Source: Capsicum annuum
Taxonomy: Eukaryota > Streptophyta > Magnoliopsida > Solanales > Solanaceae
Assembly (NCBI RefSeq): GCF_002878395.1
Contig: NC_061118.1
Coordinates: 3,536,910-3,600,909, forward strand
Direction: 5' to 3'
Length of the DNA: 64,000 bases
Both the position numbers and the translations under genes were made by a program. This document shows, piece by piece, positions 1-13,144 of this stretch. The notes beneath the pieces were generated by a model that searched no databases, was not told where the DNA came from, and worked only from the letters and a program-made list of their open reading frames with translations. Positions within the stretch are counted from its first letter, which is position 1, and each line of letters begins with the position of its first letter.

Positions 1-2120
1 GACATTGAGACATTGATTTTTGAGTTGTTTGGGGTTTTTCAAAGTATATCTCAGGAGCGTTTCAATATTTTCAGATAAGCGTAGAGGTTTGTTTGGAAAC
101 CCAAATTAGAAGGACCACCGGAATAGGCAGGTGTTGCCCCCTCAAATTCGCCAGTGTAAGGCGGGTACCACCTGGGTTAGTCCCCCACTCTAATGCAGGA
201 GCTACTCAGGGTAGACTACCACTCCAAGGCCCACGTTGCCCCCTCTCTTTCCCATCCGGCTTTTGGTCCATGTCATTTAAGAGTAATTAGATATATTCCC
301 CTCACCCAATTCATCCATAACATAAAATTGGGGCTCCCAAGGAGCATTATTTTCCCTTTTACTCATAAATCCACTCAAGAAAATTGTCTTTCATCCCATG
401 AACAAAACCTTACTCTTTCAAAAGAAATTAAGGAATTCAAGCTTCAAGTTCAAGAAATTCACAAGAAATCTTCAAGAATCCATCTAGTAAGTTATGTGGG
501 ATGTTCATCCATATATTTCTTTCACCCATGCAGCCCAAAATTGTCTTTTCTCTTAATTTATTAATTATACATGTTCTTGAAGAAATAAATCCATGAATCT
601 CTTGTTAATTCAATTTAAAGTTATGTTTAAAATTGTTTTTTAGTAGAATAACTCATATCATGCTTTTAGTGTGCAATTTCTATGTTATGTTCAATTGCTT
701 TCAAGATTTACCCTCATGTTATGAATTTCAACCCATAACTATGTTATATTCCTCATGTTTAAGGAATTCACAAATACAAGTTTATGATTGCTACATGATT
801 GATGAAACATCCATGTTTTGGGTCTTTGAACATAGATTTCATACTATAGTACTCCATGTTTAATATCATATTTTTCAATCATTCTGTTCTAGTGGGTTAT
901 GAACACCCGATACTTAGTTATTTTACATGATTTCCAATGTCTCAAAAATTATTTAAGTTGAACAAAGCATTTTTTATAAACAAATCATGATGAATACTTC
1001 CAGTTGTATGTTTAGTTATAGTTAATTCAATTCAATCCAGCACATGTGTCAATTCTGTTGGGAGTAGTATTTAGCACTAAATGAATCCAAGGATGAGTGT
1101 TTACTTGACAGTAGAAGGTGTGACCTTTTGTAGAGGTTCCTGAGTTATTGAACTACTAGTCAGCGTAAGTTTGAGATGTCCACCTATCAGTCGAGGTTTG
1201 ACATATATCTCATAAGAGAAGCTTCCAGTAGAGGATGACTCCTTAGTCCTTTGACATATTAATTCAGTGGATCCACACAACCAGTATTAGCATCTGTGAC
1301 ATGGTACTGACACCCGTTCAACTGGGGTTATAGGTTGGACCCTAATTAGCTCAAATTGGGGCATGTCAATTACATGATACCTCTCACGGTTTCTTGTAGT
1401 ATTTTCGTATATCTCTTTTCAGGTTTGCTTACAGATCAAATTTATAGTTATTCAGTTATACAGATTTCAATCATTCAGTTTATAGCTTATTTCAAAATCA
1501 TGTTTATACTTGGACTTGCATTCTTAGATATTTTATGTTCATGCTTTCATGCTCAGCTATCTCATGTATTTCATCTTGTCCTCATCTCATATACAAGTAC
1601 ATTAAAAGTACTGGTAGCGTGCTCTTCTTTTTGCTATGATGTCTGATATCATAAGTTCAGAGGCCTAGTTTCCCAATGGCAGTTTGACAACCTAGCATTA
1701 CTCAGTTGTCGTAGTGGTCAGTCCTCATCTATCAAGATCATTTTTTATTTTATTCAGTTACTTCAGTATTTTATTTTGACCAATCAGTCGAAATTAGTTG
1801 CGGGCCTGTCCCATCAACTTCTCATTCAGTTAGAGGCTTTCACATAATCAGACAGTCAGTTAGACAGTTATTCATTATTCATCAGTCTCATCAGTTGTCT
1901 TGGCTAGACTTTTGGTTTTTTAGTATTTACCAAATGTTTCTAGCTTGTGATTGATTTGATATTTCAGTATTCAGATTTATATAGTCTTCCCATTTTATCT
2001 TCCACACAGGTGTTATGTTAATATCTTATTCAATGTTATCATTAAGTACCAGATCATGGGTTAACTTGTGGTCACTTGTGATCAGAAGCACCATTGTCGC
2101 AATTATGGGTAGAATTGAGT
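1..2120 (+). repeat. Partial LTR, element-1 family, + orientation (LTR H)
   Basis: This stretch reads as the LTR that element 1 (3,914-11,642) carries in the opposite orientation. Landmarks occur in the same order: the text near 300-320 (cacccaattcatccataac) mirrors the complement near 5,835; the text near 1,330 (ggttataggttggacc) mirrors the complement near 4,705; and catgggttaacttgtggtc near 2,057 mirrors the complement near 3,975. The 5' end is cut off by the window and the 3' end, near 2,120, is approximate. Short open frames at 93-564, 633-863 and 1,356-1,646 lie inside this repeat, have no recognisable domain, and are not called as genes. No primer binding site or gag follows, so it is a solo or truncated LTR. 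Confidence 0.7.
95..290 (+). repeat. GC-rich module with repeated gttgccccctc inside LTR H
   Basis: A GC-rich island in an AT-rich LTR. The string gttgccccctc occurs twice (near 132 and 233), with related words such as aaggcgggtaccacctggg and gtcccccactc between them. Its place in the LTR corresponds to the GC-rich motif cluster of element 1 (5,910-6,020). Function unknown. Confidence 0.5.
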
Positions 2121-2766
2121 CATGAGAACGGTGAACTCAAACAACCTAGTCTTAAGAAGTGGACTCAATCCTCATTCCATAATGACCCCCATACCGACTT
2201 GTGTGGTTTCTAGTGTTTGTCCCTCTAGGACCTCTAACTTTCATGGTTAGCTACACAAATCTCTTTTAAGCCCAATTAAAACATTTAACATATATTCCCA
2301 TTTTAATTTAATAAATTACACACCAAGTTATCTCATTGGTATCGTCTTACTAACCTCACTTATAGGATAATATCATCATTCTACATCATCTACTCAACCA
2401 ACTGGGACTCAAACCTATAGTGAAAAGATATTAAAATAAATAATCATTCAGGACTCGAACCCCATTAATCAATTGAACCCACAAGGTTTCAATTCCACTA
2501 TTTATACATGGCCAGCACGACATTTTGAGGAAAACTTGCTTACTTCATTATCCTTTTTATGCCAATGCATTATTATAAGTGGTTAAACCAAAATATGTGA
2601 CAAAAAGTCTTCTCATTGTCAATGTCACTAACAAATTATAAGTTAACCCTTGCCCCTCGGTTTTATCAGCATTACCAAGCACCCACAAGTTTAAAACCTT
2701 ATTTAAAGCATAATTAATCATACATAAACCATGGGAAACATTGTTCAATTCATAAAAATTCAAGAC
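2121..2766. other. No gene seen; unclassified spacer
   Basis: AT-rich sequence between LTR H and element 2. I see no domain, LTR end or primer binding site. Two short tracts resemble a tRNA-type B box when read on the minus strand: the complement of 2,452-2,462 is GGTTCGAGTCC, and the complement near 2,408-2,418 is GGTTTGAGTCC. No convincing A box accompanies them. Confidence 0.4.
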
Positions 2767-3913
2767 AGTCACACCTCGAGACTACCCCCTAGATGTCACA
2801 TAGTGCTTAAGACCATAAGTGATCCCAAGCTAACTATTGTACTAGAATATTAGTTAAGCTACTGATTTAATTACACAAAAATAGGAGTAATGCATAGAAG
2901 AGATATCTTTAGCTGAACATATTCAAAACAAAACTATTTAAAATGATTACAACTCTGGTCTTGCAAAACAAAACTAAAATCAAATACAGTAACTCTACTG
3001 ACTATCTATAATGACTATACTAATATTGACTGTAGGTAGTTGGGACATGACCCCCATCTATCCCTATTTAATATGACTAAATAAAGAAAATAAGATTCTA
3101 CTCAGATTGTCATTGACTCAAGCCATCAAATCAAGAGGACTTATAACCTGTTAACTGGATGTTGTAGACTGTCTGATTATGATGTGTTGGCTACAACTGG
3201 TACTACATTATGAGAAAATGTAGCACAAATACATATATGTGGGTTAATACATATGGAATGTACTGAGTATGTGGGGGTGAATGTATAAGTAAATCAATAA
3301 CTGAATGTACACATATACTTTAAAATAATCCATGCTAAGTGTAGATGACTCACTTTGGGCTTGAATAAAACAATGACTGCGAAAGCATTAACATGAGTAA
3401 TGAACCATAAGGATAAACTTTGTGAGCCATAACTCATAGTTTTTAAAATCTTTACTCTTTGTTCTATTATTTTGGGAGGTTCGTCTAACAAATATAAACT
3501 ATGTGAGCTATCATGTAGTCCAACATATTACCCACATTGGAGAGAGTTGTTCTATCCATTCCATTGGAATAGAACCTTAACTTGAGTGATCACTATACTT
3601 AGCCCACTATGATTACTTAAAACTATGGTGGCACATAGTTGTAGGGCAAGTGACCTTGGAATCATAACCAACTCTGTTCTAAATACTACTCCCATGTTAC
3701 TTAATGCTCATACTTTAGGAAATCCACATTAAAATAGCATAGGGGTTTATAAAATGAAAACTATTTATGCTTCTCTTTTTTTAAATCATAATCAGGATAA
3801 ACAAATGTGTATTCCATAGCTTAACTTAAGATCAAAAGATCAATCTTTACTTTAAATCATGTAATATACTTAACAAAGGATCTTAGGAGCATAATCTCAT
3901 TGAAATATCAAAA
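2767..3913 (-). repeat. Left LTR of element 2, first part
   Basis: About the first 200 bases match the start of the right LTR at 16,678: cccctagatgtcacatag here against ccccatggacgtcacacgg there, then both run through aattacacaaaaatagg-type sequence to ttacaactct. The remaining ~940 bases have no partner in the right LTR, which carries a deletion. The part ends at the element 1 insertion point, in the bases caaaa. Confidence 0.65.
3909..3913. repeat. Target site duplication of element 1, left copy
   Basis: CAAAA immediately before the LTR start TGTAACA at 3,914. It matches CAAAA at 11,643-11,647 exactly. Confidence 0.8.
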
Positions 3914-6285
3914 TGTAACAATCTAGGAGTACATCCTGGAAGGCACATGGTGCTTACGGTCCTGAAAGACCACAAGCTAACCCATGAACTGGTACCTGTT
4001 GTGAACAATGAATAATAAGGTAATAAGATACACATGTGTGGAAATAACTGAATAATGCCAAAGGTTTATGTTTTGAAAAGAATACAACTGAATCCACAAA
4101 ATTGAAATGTATGCAAAAATACTAATATTTGACTGATAGTACTTACAAACTAACTGAATGTCTGAAATCCTCTAGACTAACTAAGAAGTTTATGGGGCAA
4201 ACCCCCAACTAACTCCGACTGACTAACTAAAATAAAATACTCAAAGAAACATATTAAGTCCTCAAAACATAAGGACTCACTACTGTTGCTGATGCTTATA
4301 AGGTAAACTGTCTAAGTGTGATCAGGAAACTATGCATCTGAACTTATGACATTAAATATCATAGCGCAAAAACCAAGTATGTTGTTAGTACTTTTAATGT
4401 ACTCTATGCAAGATGTGGTTAGGCTGAAATGCATAGGCTTATGTGTATGAAGTAAATGCTGACTAAATAGCATGAGATAACTGATGCATAAAATACTTCA
4501 AAGCTGTAAAACCTGAGAATGCACTACCAACATATTACATAATTTTCAAATAGTTAGTAAACTAAAATAGTAAAATTTGATAACTATACACTATGGTTAA
4601 TGCGAACCAGACACTGAATTCTAAGCTAAATACTGAACTCAAACTAAAACTCTGGGAGGTATCATCTAATCGACATGCCCCAAATCTGAGCTGATAGGGG
4701 TCCAACCTGTGATCCCAGTTGGAAGGGTGCTAGTACCGTTCCAAGGGTACTAACAATGGTTGTGCCAACCTTACACTAGTAGGAAGAAATCTTTTCAGCC
4801 CTAAACTAATAGGAATACTCATGAGATTTGTGTCAACCCTAAACTAGCAGGAAGAAATCTAAAACCTATGTTGGCTACGTAGGTTTTTAACTCAGGGATT
4901 GCTACTAAGGGTCAAACCCTATACTTACAGGAATGCCCCCATCCCTGGGTTTACTCAGCATTGAATTGTACTCCCAACTGAACTGACATTGATTACGATA
5001 CTGGACTAAGTTTAACTGAATAAGGAACTAACTTGTATTACTAAATTGATCTAAGTTTTACTGACAGAATAACTGACTGAACTGATAATGCTCATACATG
5101 TCTGATACCACTCTGAAAATACTGAAAATATGTAAACAATTAAATTTTACGTATTCATAACCCTGAGGACTCAATGGAAATATCTATAAGGACTCATGCA
5201 ACCATTGACAACCATAATAGGGAATCATTATTTAAAAACCATCATTTTTGAATCTTATCAAACACATGGAGATCAATACTTTAACATGGGGATGAATTTA
5301 AAAATGATGAAATAGCACGATCATATGAGAAAATCATAAACTATGAATTTTTTCTAAATCGCATGAACATGTAATGGAAACTGCAACATTTAAAACATAC
5401 TATAATCCATTCTGCGTGAAAATAATTGTAATCATGTCTTGAAATCAAATTACCAAGATATTGATTAACATAATTCAACTTTCAAATGTGTAAAGGCTCT
5501 TTCTATTAAAAATTCTTCGAAACATAATACATGATCAAAATTCGTTAGATTTTTATGGAGATAATTCATATAAACATGAAAAAATCATGGCTTTAAAATT
5601 GAAAATAGATTCTGGACTCCATGGGTTAAAATGACCCATGAATGAACATTAGACAAACCGTAATTGTTGAATTTGTGGTGGTTCTTGATGATTTTCTTGA
5701 AAATTAAGCTTTACTTTTGTTGATTCTTTTGAGGAGGCTAGAGGTTGTTCTTGAGAGAGAATGCTTTATTTTGAGAGAATTTTATGAATAAGATAGCAAA
5801 TTATATATTTAGGACCCTAAATATTATGTTATGGACTTAATGGGTGAAGGGAAAAGACGTAATTGCACTTGTAAAACTAGAAATAAGAGTTGAAAAATAA
5901 GGGGGCACATGATGGAGCATGCACCATAGGCTCTAGAGCCTTGGAGTGGAGCGTGCGTCGTAGGCTATTTCATGGGCTACCTTAGTGGTGAAATAGAGCA
6001 CGCGTCGTAGGTTTATTGTGGGTTTAAATTGTTTTTAACTTCCAAACATGACCTTACGCTCCTTTGAAAATTCCAAAACTCACCCAACATGTTCTCTTTA
6101 CAACCTTGATCATGAATCAACTTAAAAATAAACTTTTTGATATTAGGAAGGTCTAAAATTATCATCAAAGTTTAGGAGTTTTATAAATGACTAAGTCTTA
6201 ACACTTCATGAAATTTTCTAACTCTTTGACCCCTTTAACATACGATGGTGAGCTAAAGTGAGCTAGGATCTTATGGGGTCTTACA
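3914..6285 (-). repeat. Left (3') LTR of element 1
   Basis: Starts TGTAACA and ends TCTTACA on the + strand, so it reads TGTAAGA...TGTTACA in the sense orientation. Collinear with 9,251-11,642 throughout. Shared landmarks include ctgaaagaccacaagctaac near 3,962 (against ctgaaagaccataggttaac), cccccatccctgggtt near 4,926, and gattttcttgaaaattaagc near 5,690. Many point differences separate the copies, so the insertion is old. Confidence 0.85.
5910..6020 (-). repeat. GC-rich motif cluster in element 1 left LTR
   Basis: Three variants of a GC-rich word of the type gagc-rtgcg-ycgtaggct (near 5,916, 5,946 and 5,996) sit in AT-rich surroundings. The copy in the right LTR is 11,262-11,375. The cluster lies roughly 270-375 bases inside the sense 5' end of the LTR. 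Role unknown. Confidence 0.55.
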
Positions 6286-9250
6286 ATATTACCCCTTGGG
6301 AACATTCATCCTGAAATGACACTAATTATACTGAGAACACTAAGGAACTAAGATTATATACTGAACATGCATAACTAAAAAAATGATTACATGACTGAGT
6401 CTGACACATGATAAATGACTGAACTAATTTCGTGAATACATGCAATGAAAGGAGAATGGTTATAAGGCTGAGATAGAAATGAGAGAGTCAACTTATGAGT
6501 AACCATTACCTCCAGCTAGGTCTAGTTTTACAAAGAAAAGATGAGAAATTTAGAACATTTATACTCGAGTATAATAATATCTCCACTTTAGGATCTTTCA
6601 TCCCCCAAATAATATTTACTTAGCTGAAATACTAAGGAATGACTGAGATGATGCTTGGGGTACTTATGAATTGAATCATAACTAAATATCTGGAATCTGA
6701 AATATGATACATGGACTATAAACTGGATTCACAATTTTCATGGATGCAGATAAACTATCTCTTGGAATGGCCATAGTCATGAAACATCCGATAGTAAGAC
6801 TAGATCGGAAGATGGAAAAACCATAGGAGCATTTCTGTTTGACTACTAACTAAACTACTGGCTAAATGAACTAAATTATACTGAAAGCTTATACTCAACT
6901 ATATATTCCACTTAAAAACTGCACTTCACTTAAGGCAACTGAAATAATTCACATAGGAACTAATAACTCTATCTAGTGAAGTATGAATTGAACTGAATTC
7001 TCTCACTATGTTCAAGCCTACTCAAATCTACAAAGTGCACACAAAACTGTAATACTAGCCTAAATCATGAATTTGACACATCCTATATTTTAACAACTCC
7101 TCACCTCATGAATAATTCTTATTATTACTTCCGCAACTACATTTAACCTCTTACTAGAAATTCTCTAACGCACAGTGCATTTTTCCATATATATACAAAC
7201 ATAACATTCAAGCCTATCATCATAACCACCTATGCCCTTCTAAATAAACACCCATAAAAGGATCTTCCTCATATCCTCCAAATCTCTATCATTAACAACT
7301 TCCATGCAGTACTATTAGAAAATAGACAAAAAAATTTAGCTAACCATGGCATATATACAATACTTGGCTCAATCTTACTTCGACTTACTGTCTTAACTAA
7401 AACAAAACATTCAAAAATCTTTAATCCATAAGAAACATTCATTCTCTCACATCTTAGTAATTTTTCATCATCACTAGTTTGACATAAGGAAAAGTCACTG
7501 AAAGGTAAGAACATGAGGTCCTGAAACATAATAGGATACTATGCATTACTTGACAATATACTGAGGCCTGAGGAAAAGAGTATCAAAATTATGGATTCAT
7601 TATAAAGATCAAAACTAAGGATATACATGACATAGTTTGAATTTCGCTGATCATTACGAGTGGAGCATGACTACTTGAACTAAACCTACTACAAAGCTTA
7701 AGTACATGAGTCATGAGTTGCATGACTTGAATTTGGAGTTCATTATTTATGGAATATGATTTGGACTGTTGAGTGAACTGGAACTCATTATATTGGGAAC
7801 TAGAAGCGTACATGATTTTTCTATAAGGAGCATAAATATGAAATGTGATCTTGGAGCCGACATGTAAGGCATGAGTTGATACCATGATAACTAAAGTACA
7901 AAACTTTGCACTGAGATGAGAATGGGTTGGACATCATCCTCCCTTACTTTTTTTCTGCACTACACTGGCATCACTACTAGAATCTAAAAGCCTAACTTAG
8001 TTACTCATTCTATCATCCCCCCATTAGGTTTAAGCCATCACTATAAGTCTGTGAACTACTAAATAAACTCTAACTGAACTGCAACTACTTTAGCCTAGAG
8101 CCTGGGGTATATCAATACACTTAAATAGCAAACTCACCCTGAAAGACTATATCTTAATATGTAACACCCACTCTTGTACCTCTTTCTAAGACTTAACTCT
8201 TAGTTTTCTGTAGCCTTAAAAATTATCATATAACAACTTAAATACTCACCAACTTAAAATCTTATTGAGTATCACCGTACCATGATTTCACACCAACTAG
8301 AGTTTTAAATCTCCTTTCTATTAACTCAATCATCAAAGATTCAAACTTAGCTTCTAACACTTAGAATGGATATTCTCAAACCCTTATGGAACTATACTAA
8401 CTTCCTTCATAACCTACTAATATCACATCTCTAAACTTATATTTTTTCTAACACTAACATACCTAACATCATCAACCTATAACCCATAAATTAACTAATA
8501 AGAACATCATATACCACATAGACTTATTCACACTTATCAATTCAAAGGTATTATTTGAGTACACACATTGTTAAAACTTAGATTAATACAATACCAAATC
8601 ACTTTTGTTACACCTCTAGATCATACACACATCATCAAATTATATATCGAATCAACAACTTAAATTCTTATATACAATATTTCAAGCCAACTGATTTGCC
8701 TTCATACAACTAGCCCCATGGATACAAATTTTAATAAATCTAGATAAACTCTATCCAACTTTATTGTTGCTAAACTTCTGGGTTCGTGCTTCTAACTCTA
8801 CGTCATATTCTTTCAAAGGGTTCTAAAATGGGATCTAAAAGCACATCTAACTTTAGCTTAGTACACAATTTTCATATACATGGATGACAGTTTCAAAGTG
8901 TAGAACATAAGGGAACTGATGGGATCCTTTTAATCCAGAATGCGATCCCATAACTGTCTGTGGGAACTATCTAAGAAAGTTCTATTTTTTAGGATTTTAG
9001 CTTGACTATTTTTTTAACCTCAAAAATAAGGCAGAGCTAGAATGAGAGCAAGATGAGAATCTATATAAGTTTCTTAGAGAACCTTTCTATAGCATAATCT
9101 AAAACTTGAAAGAAGGGAAAAATTCCTAAAACATCTTGTAGCATCTTGTCCATAATTGTGGCGTGCTTTACACACATATACAATACCCTACTCAATGCAT
9201 CTTTAAGACTCTTTAGGACACTTTAAAACCTTAGGCTCTGATACCAAGTT
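6286..9250 (-). other. Element 1 internal region, no coding signal
   Basis: About 3 kb between the LTRs. The sense start (high coordinate) has the primer site. The sense end has the complement of ttaccccttgggaacattcatcc at 6,290, a tract that recurs at the end of the internal region of element 2. Frames of 60-100 codons (7,269-7,529 and 7,589-7,885, minus strand) show no recognised domain. I see no zinc knuckle, reverse transcriptase box or integrase motif in any frame. Confidence 0.6.
9234..9248 (-). other. Primer binding site of element 1
   Basis: The complement reads TTGGTATCAGAGCC, two bases from the LTR end. This is the usual match to the 3' end of plant initiator methionine tRNA, the primer for minus-strand DNA synthesis. 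Confidence 0.85.
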
Positions 9251-11642
9251 TGTAATAAGCAGGGAGTACACCCTAGATGCTACATAGTGCTTACTGTCCT
9301 GAAAGACCATAGGTTAACCCATGAATTGGTACCTACTGTGAGCACTGAATAATAAGGTAATAAGATGCACATGTATGGAAATAAATAAATAAGACCAAAG
9401 GTTTTAAGTTTTGACTAGAATACAAATGAATCCACGAAACTAAAATATATATGGAAATATAAAAATTAGACAGATAGGACTAATAAACTAACTAACTATC
9501 TAAAGTGTCTGAAATTCTCTAAAATAACTAACGAGTTTATGGGACAAGCCCCTAACTAACTTAGACTAACTAATGAAAAGAAAATACTAAAAAAACATAA
9601 TAGGTCCTCGAAACATGATAACTCACCATTGTTACTGATGTTGATAAGGTGAATTGTCTATGTGCGATCAGAGACCAGTGTGTCTAAACCTATGATATAT
9701 AACATCATAGCATAAGAAATAAGTATGCAATCAGTACTTTAAATGTACCAATATGCAATAAAAGGTTTGATAGAAATGCACAGGCTTATGTGCAGAAAGT
9801 AAATGCTCTCTAAATAGCATGAGATAAATAATGCATAAAATATCTAAAAGTTGTAATATTTGAGAATGCATGGACAAGCATATAACATGATTCTGAAATA
9901 GTCTATAAACTACAATACTAAAATCAGATAACTGAATAAATAATAATTATATGTTATAGTCAATGCAAACCTAAAGCTGAATTCTATACTGAATACTGAA
10001 CTAAGACTAAAACTTTAGGAGGTACCATCTAACCGACATAACCCAAATCTGAGTTGATAGGGGTCCAACCTACAACCCCAGTTAGAGGGGTGCTAGTACC
10101 ATTCCACGAGTACTAACAATGGCTATATCAACCCTAATTTAGCAGTAAGACATCTTGTCAACCCTAAACTAATATAAATACTCATAAGATATATGTCAAC
10201 CCTAAACTAAAAGGAAGATAACCTATGCTAGCTACGTAGTTTTGTAACTTAGGTATTTCTACTAAGGTTCAAACCTTATCCTAACATTAATGCCCCCATC
10301 CCTGGGTTCGCTTGGTGCTGAATCATACTCCCAACTGAACTGACATAGATTACAGGACTAGATTAAGTTTAACTAAACAAGCAATTGACTCAAATTGTTG
10401 AACTGATCTAAGTTTGACTGATATGATAAATGAATAAACTGATAATGCACATACGTGTCTGAAACTATTTTGAAAATACTGAGAAAATTAAATAGCTAAA
10501 TTTCGGTTATTCATAACCCCCAAGACTCAGTAAAAATAAAAATAAGGACACATGCAAGCATTGACAGATATAATAGGGAATAATTACTTTAAAACCATCG
10601 TTTTGGCATTTTATCAAACACATAAAGATCAATACTTTAACATGGGGATTATTTTAAACAGGATGAGATAGGACGATCACATGACCAAATCATAAATTGA
10701 GAATTTATTCTAAATTGCATAAACATGTTATGGAAACTACAACATTTAAAGCATTCTATAATCCACTTTATGTGAAAACAATTGTAATAATTTCTTGAAA
10801 TCAAATTACCAAGATATTGATTAAAATATTTCAACTTTCAAATGTGTAAAGGCTCTTTCTATCAAAATCTCCTTGAAACATAATACATGATCGAAATTCA
10901 TAAGAGTTTCATGGAGATATTTAATAGTAACATGTAAAAATCATGACTTTAAACTTGAAAATGGAATTTTAGACTCCATGGGTGAAAAAGACCTATGAAT
11001 GAACATCACACATACCTTAATTGATGAATTTATGGTAGTTCTTGATGATTTTCTTGAAAATTAAGCTTAAATTTCCTTGATTCTTTTTAGGAGGCTAGGG
11101 TTTGTTCTTGAGAGATAATGCTTTCTTTTGTGAGAATTTTGTGAATAAGATAGGGAATTATGTTTTTGACACCCCAAATCTCATGTTATGAACAAAATGG
11201 GTGAAGGGAAAAGACCCAATTGCCCTTGCAAAATGGAAATAGGAGTTGGAAAATAAGGAGGAACGTGCTGGAGCGTGCGCTGCGGGCTCTGGAGCACCAG
11301 AGTGGAGTGTGCACCATGGGATATATCTCTGGCTACCTTAGCAATGAAATAGAGCATGCGTCATGGGATTATCCCGGGCATCTACTATTTTGGAATTCCA
11401 AACATACCCTTACGCACCTCCAAAAATTTAAAAAATTACCCGAGATGTTCTACTAAAAACCCTGATCATGAATCAACTTAAAAATTAACTTTTTGATGTT
11501 AGTAAGGTCTAAAATAAAATCATTGAAGGTAAGGATATTTAGAAATGACTAAGTATTAACATTTAGATAAATTTTCTAACTCTTTAGCCCCTTTAACATA
11601 CTATGGTGAGCTTAATAGAGCTAGGATCTTACACGTCTTACA
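9251..11642 (-). repeat. Right (5') LTR of element 1
   Basis: Starts TGTAATA and ends TCTTACA on the + strand. Collinear with 3,914-6,285. It carries the GC-rich cluster at 11,262-11,375 (for example ggagcgtgcgctgcgggctc). The short + strand frame at 11,220-11,456 lies in this LTR and is not a gene. Confidence 0.85.
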
Positions 11643-13144
11643 CAAAACTTGTACATAGGACTTATAAATATACTTAAATTCTTAAAAATTTGTACCAAAA
11701 TTTCATGCTCAATAATCTTCTTGAAATACTTTAATAATTTCAGTCAAGATAATGATATCAAAATCATAGTATGAATCTTATAAATAAAAACATGAGCATA
11801 TGTAGTCTAGATGCACTTAAAGACTTTGAATCTTATGTTTTCTTTTATATAACTTATAACATAATATCTTGCCTAAAACTCAATTGAAAATCTTTAATCA
11901 ATGTCTCAAATCATACTCATGGTGTTCAAATCATAAAAGGGAATTCTTTAAGTCAAGAAAAATATGCCTTTTAATACTTTAATCATTTTATAAATCCATA
12001 AATTCAAAACAAGTTAGTCTGGGTATGAACTCTAATTGTAATTCATATATCTTTAACATTAAGATAAGTTTTGGGCTCAAGGATAAAAGGATATCCTTGG
12101 TCATTATCCCCCTATACCTTAATTTTCATAACTTGAGAAGAAAGTTTGAATCTTTAGACTTGAATGATGAACTTGTGAAGGAAATCCTATTATTTTTGTT
12201 TCTTGATGATTTTCTTGAACTTGTAAGCTTGAATTCATGGATTCTTGGGAAGAGAAAACTTGAATTTTTTATTCTTTGGATGAAACCCTAATATTATTGT
12301 TCTTGAGAGTGGAGAGGATTAATGGTACTTAAAACTGAAAAGTAATGGCTGATAATACTTAATGATGCTCTAAGTCATGGGAGGGGTAAGGTTTGAGGGG
12401 AGGAAAAGACAAAAATACCCCTACTAAATTGAATCAAAATTGCTGGAATTTCTTTAGTTGATGACTTGGTTGATGGCATATCAACTGGTTGATAGCCTAT
12501 CAACCTAGTCATCAACTCTTTTTCACCTTATTTTTATGGGTGAGGACTTGGATGATGGCCTATCAACTAGGTGATAGTCTATCATCCTAGTTGTCAACTC
12601 CTTCAGAGTTACTGCCTAAGGTTGACAACTTTAGCTAATGGCTTGTCAACTAGATGACAGCCTATCAGCCTAGTCGTCACCTTCTTCACTGATTCTGCCT
12701 AAGGTTGATGACTTGGCTGATGGTTTGTCAATTAGTTGATAGCCTATCAGCCTAGTCATCACCTTCTTGACAAATGGATATACTAAGGTTAAACAAGTAT
12801 AAGTTCACACTCCGATGTTGGATTAAAGTAAAACCAGATGCATTAAAAAGAAAAATTGAAGAAATTTCATTGATATATTAGAGGATACTTGAATCAACAT
12901 TTTTTAGGGTATACAGTTATCTAAATTGGACCCTAGCTGGAGCATTTGTCAAAACTCTATCGATAGAAAAGTCCTTAGCTCATCTTTGAGTTTAGAGTGT
13001 ATTATTACCTTGATCAATATAAAAATATATCCCCACACCATATATTTGATAATAAAACATACATATACTTAGAATAATTAGGTTCAAGTCTGAATGCATA
13101 GGAACAACGATTTGAATTCTAGACCAAAAATATGGGGTGTTACA
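11643..13144 (-). repeat. Left LTR of element 2, second part
   Basis: Resumes the LTR broken at 3,913. The first five bases are the second CAAAA of the element 1 duplication. From acataggacttataaat at 11,652 onward it is collinear with 16,876-18,361, ending in gggtgttaca at 13,144 beside a purine-rich tract on the minus strand. It contains the palindrome array at 12,460-12,763. Confidence 0.8.
12460..12763. repeat. Tandem array of four long palindromes (left LTR of element 2)
   Basis: Four units at about 12,460-12,513, 12,540-12,595, 12,622-12,679 and 12,704-12,760. Each is a near-palindrome of about 55 bases: an arm of the type gatgacttggctgatgg, a centre of the type tatcaactagttgatag, and the complementary arm cctatcagcctagtcatc. 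Spacers share actgcctaagg (units 2-3) and ctgcctaagg (units 3-4). Each unit could form a hairpin in single-stranded DNA or RNA. The array is repeated at the same place in the other LTR (17,675-17,980). Function unknown. Confidence 0.9.

Larger units (their letters stand above)
3914..11642 (-). mobile_element. Element 1: LTR element without recognisable coding sequence, nested in element 2
   Basis: Complete minus-strand LTR element of 7.7 kb. It has LTRs at 3,914-6,285 and 9,251-11,642 (about 2.4 kb each), a primer binding site beside the right LTR, a purine-rich tract beside the left LTR, and an exact CAAAA target duplication. The internal region (6,286-9,250) has no recognisable gag or pol and is full of stops. 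Its first ~200 bases match the same place in element 2 (6,290-6,500 against 13,150-13,370), so the two are relatives. It must have moved using proteins from another element. Calling it non-autonomous is inference from the missing coding signal. Confidence 0.85.

Noticed and set aside
93..564. Overlapping open frames near the left edge, possible small gene
   Set aside because: They sit in LTR H, are not conserved in the matching LTRs of element 1, and show no domain.
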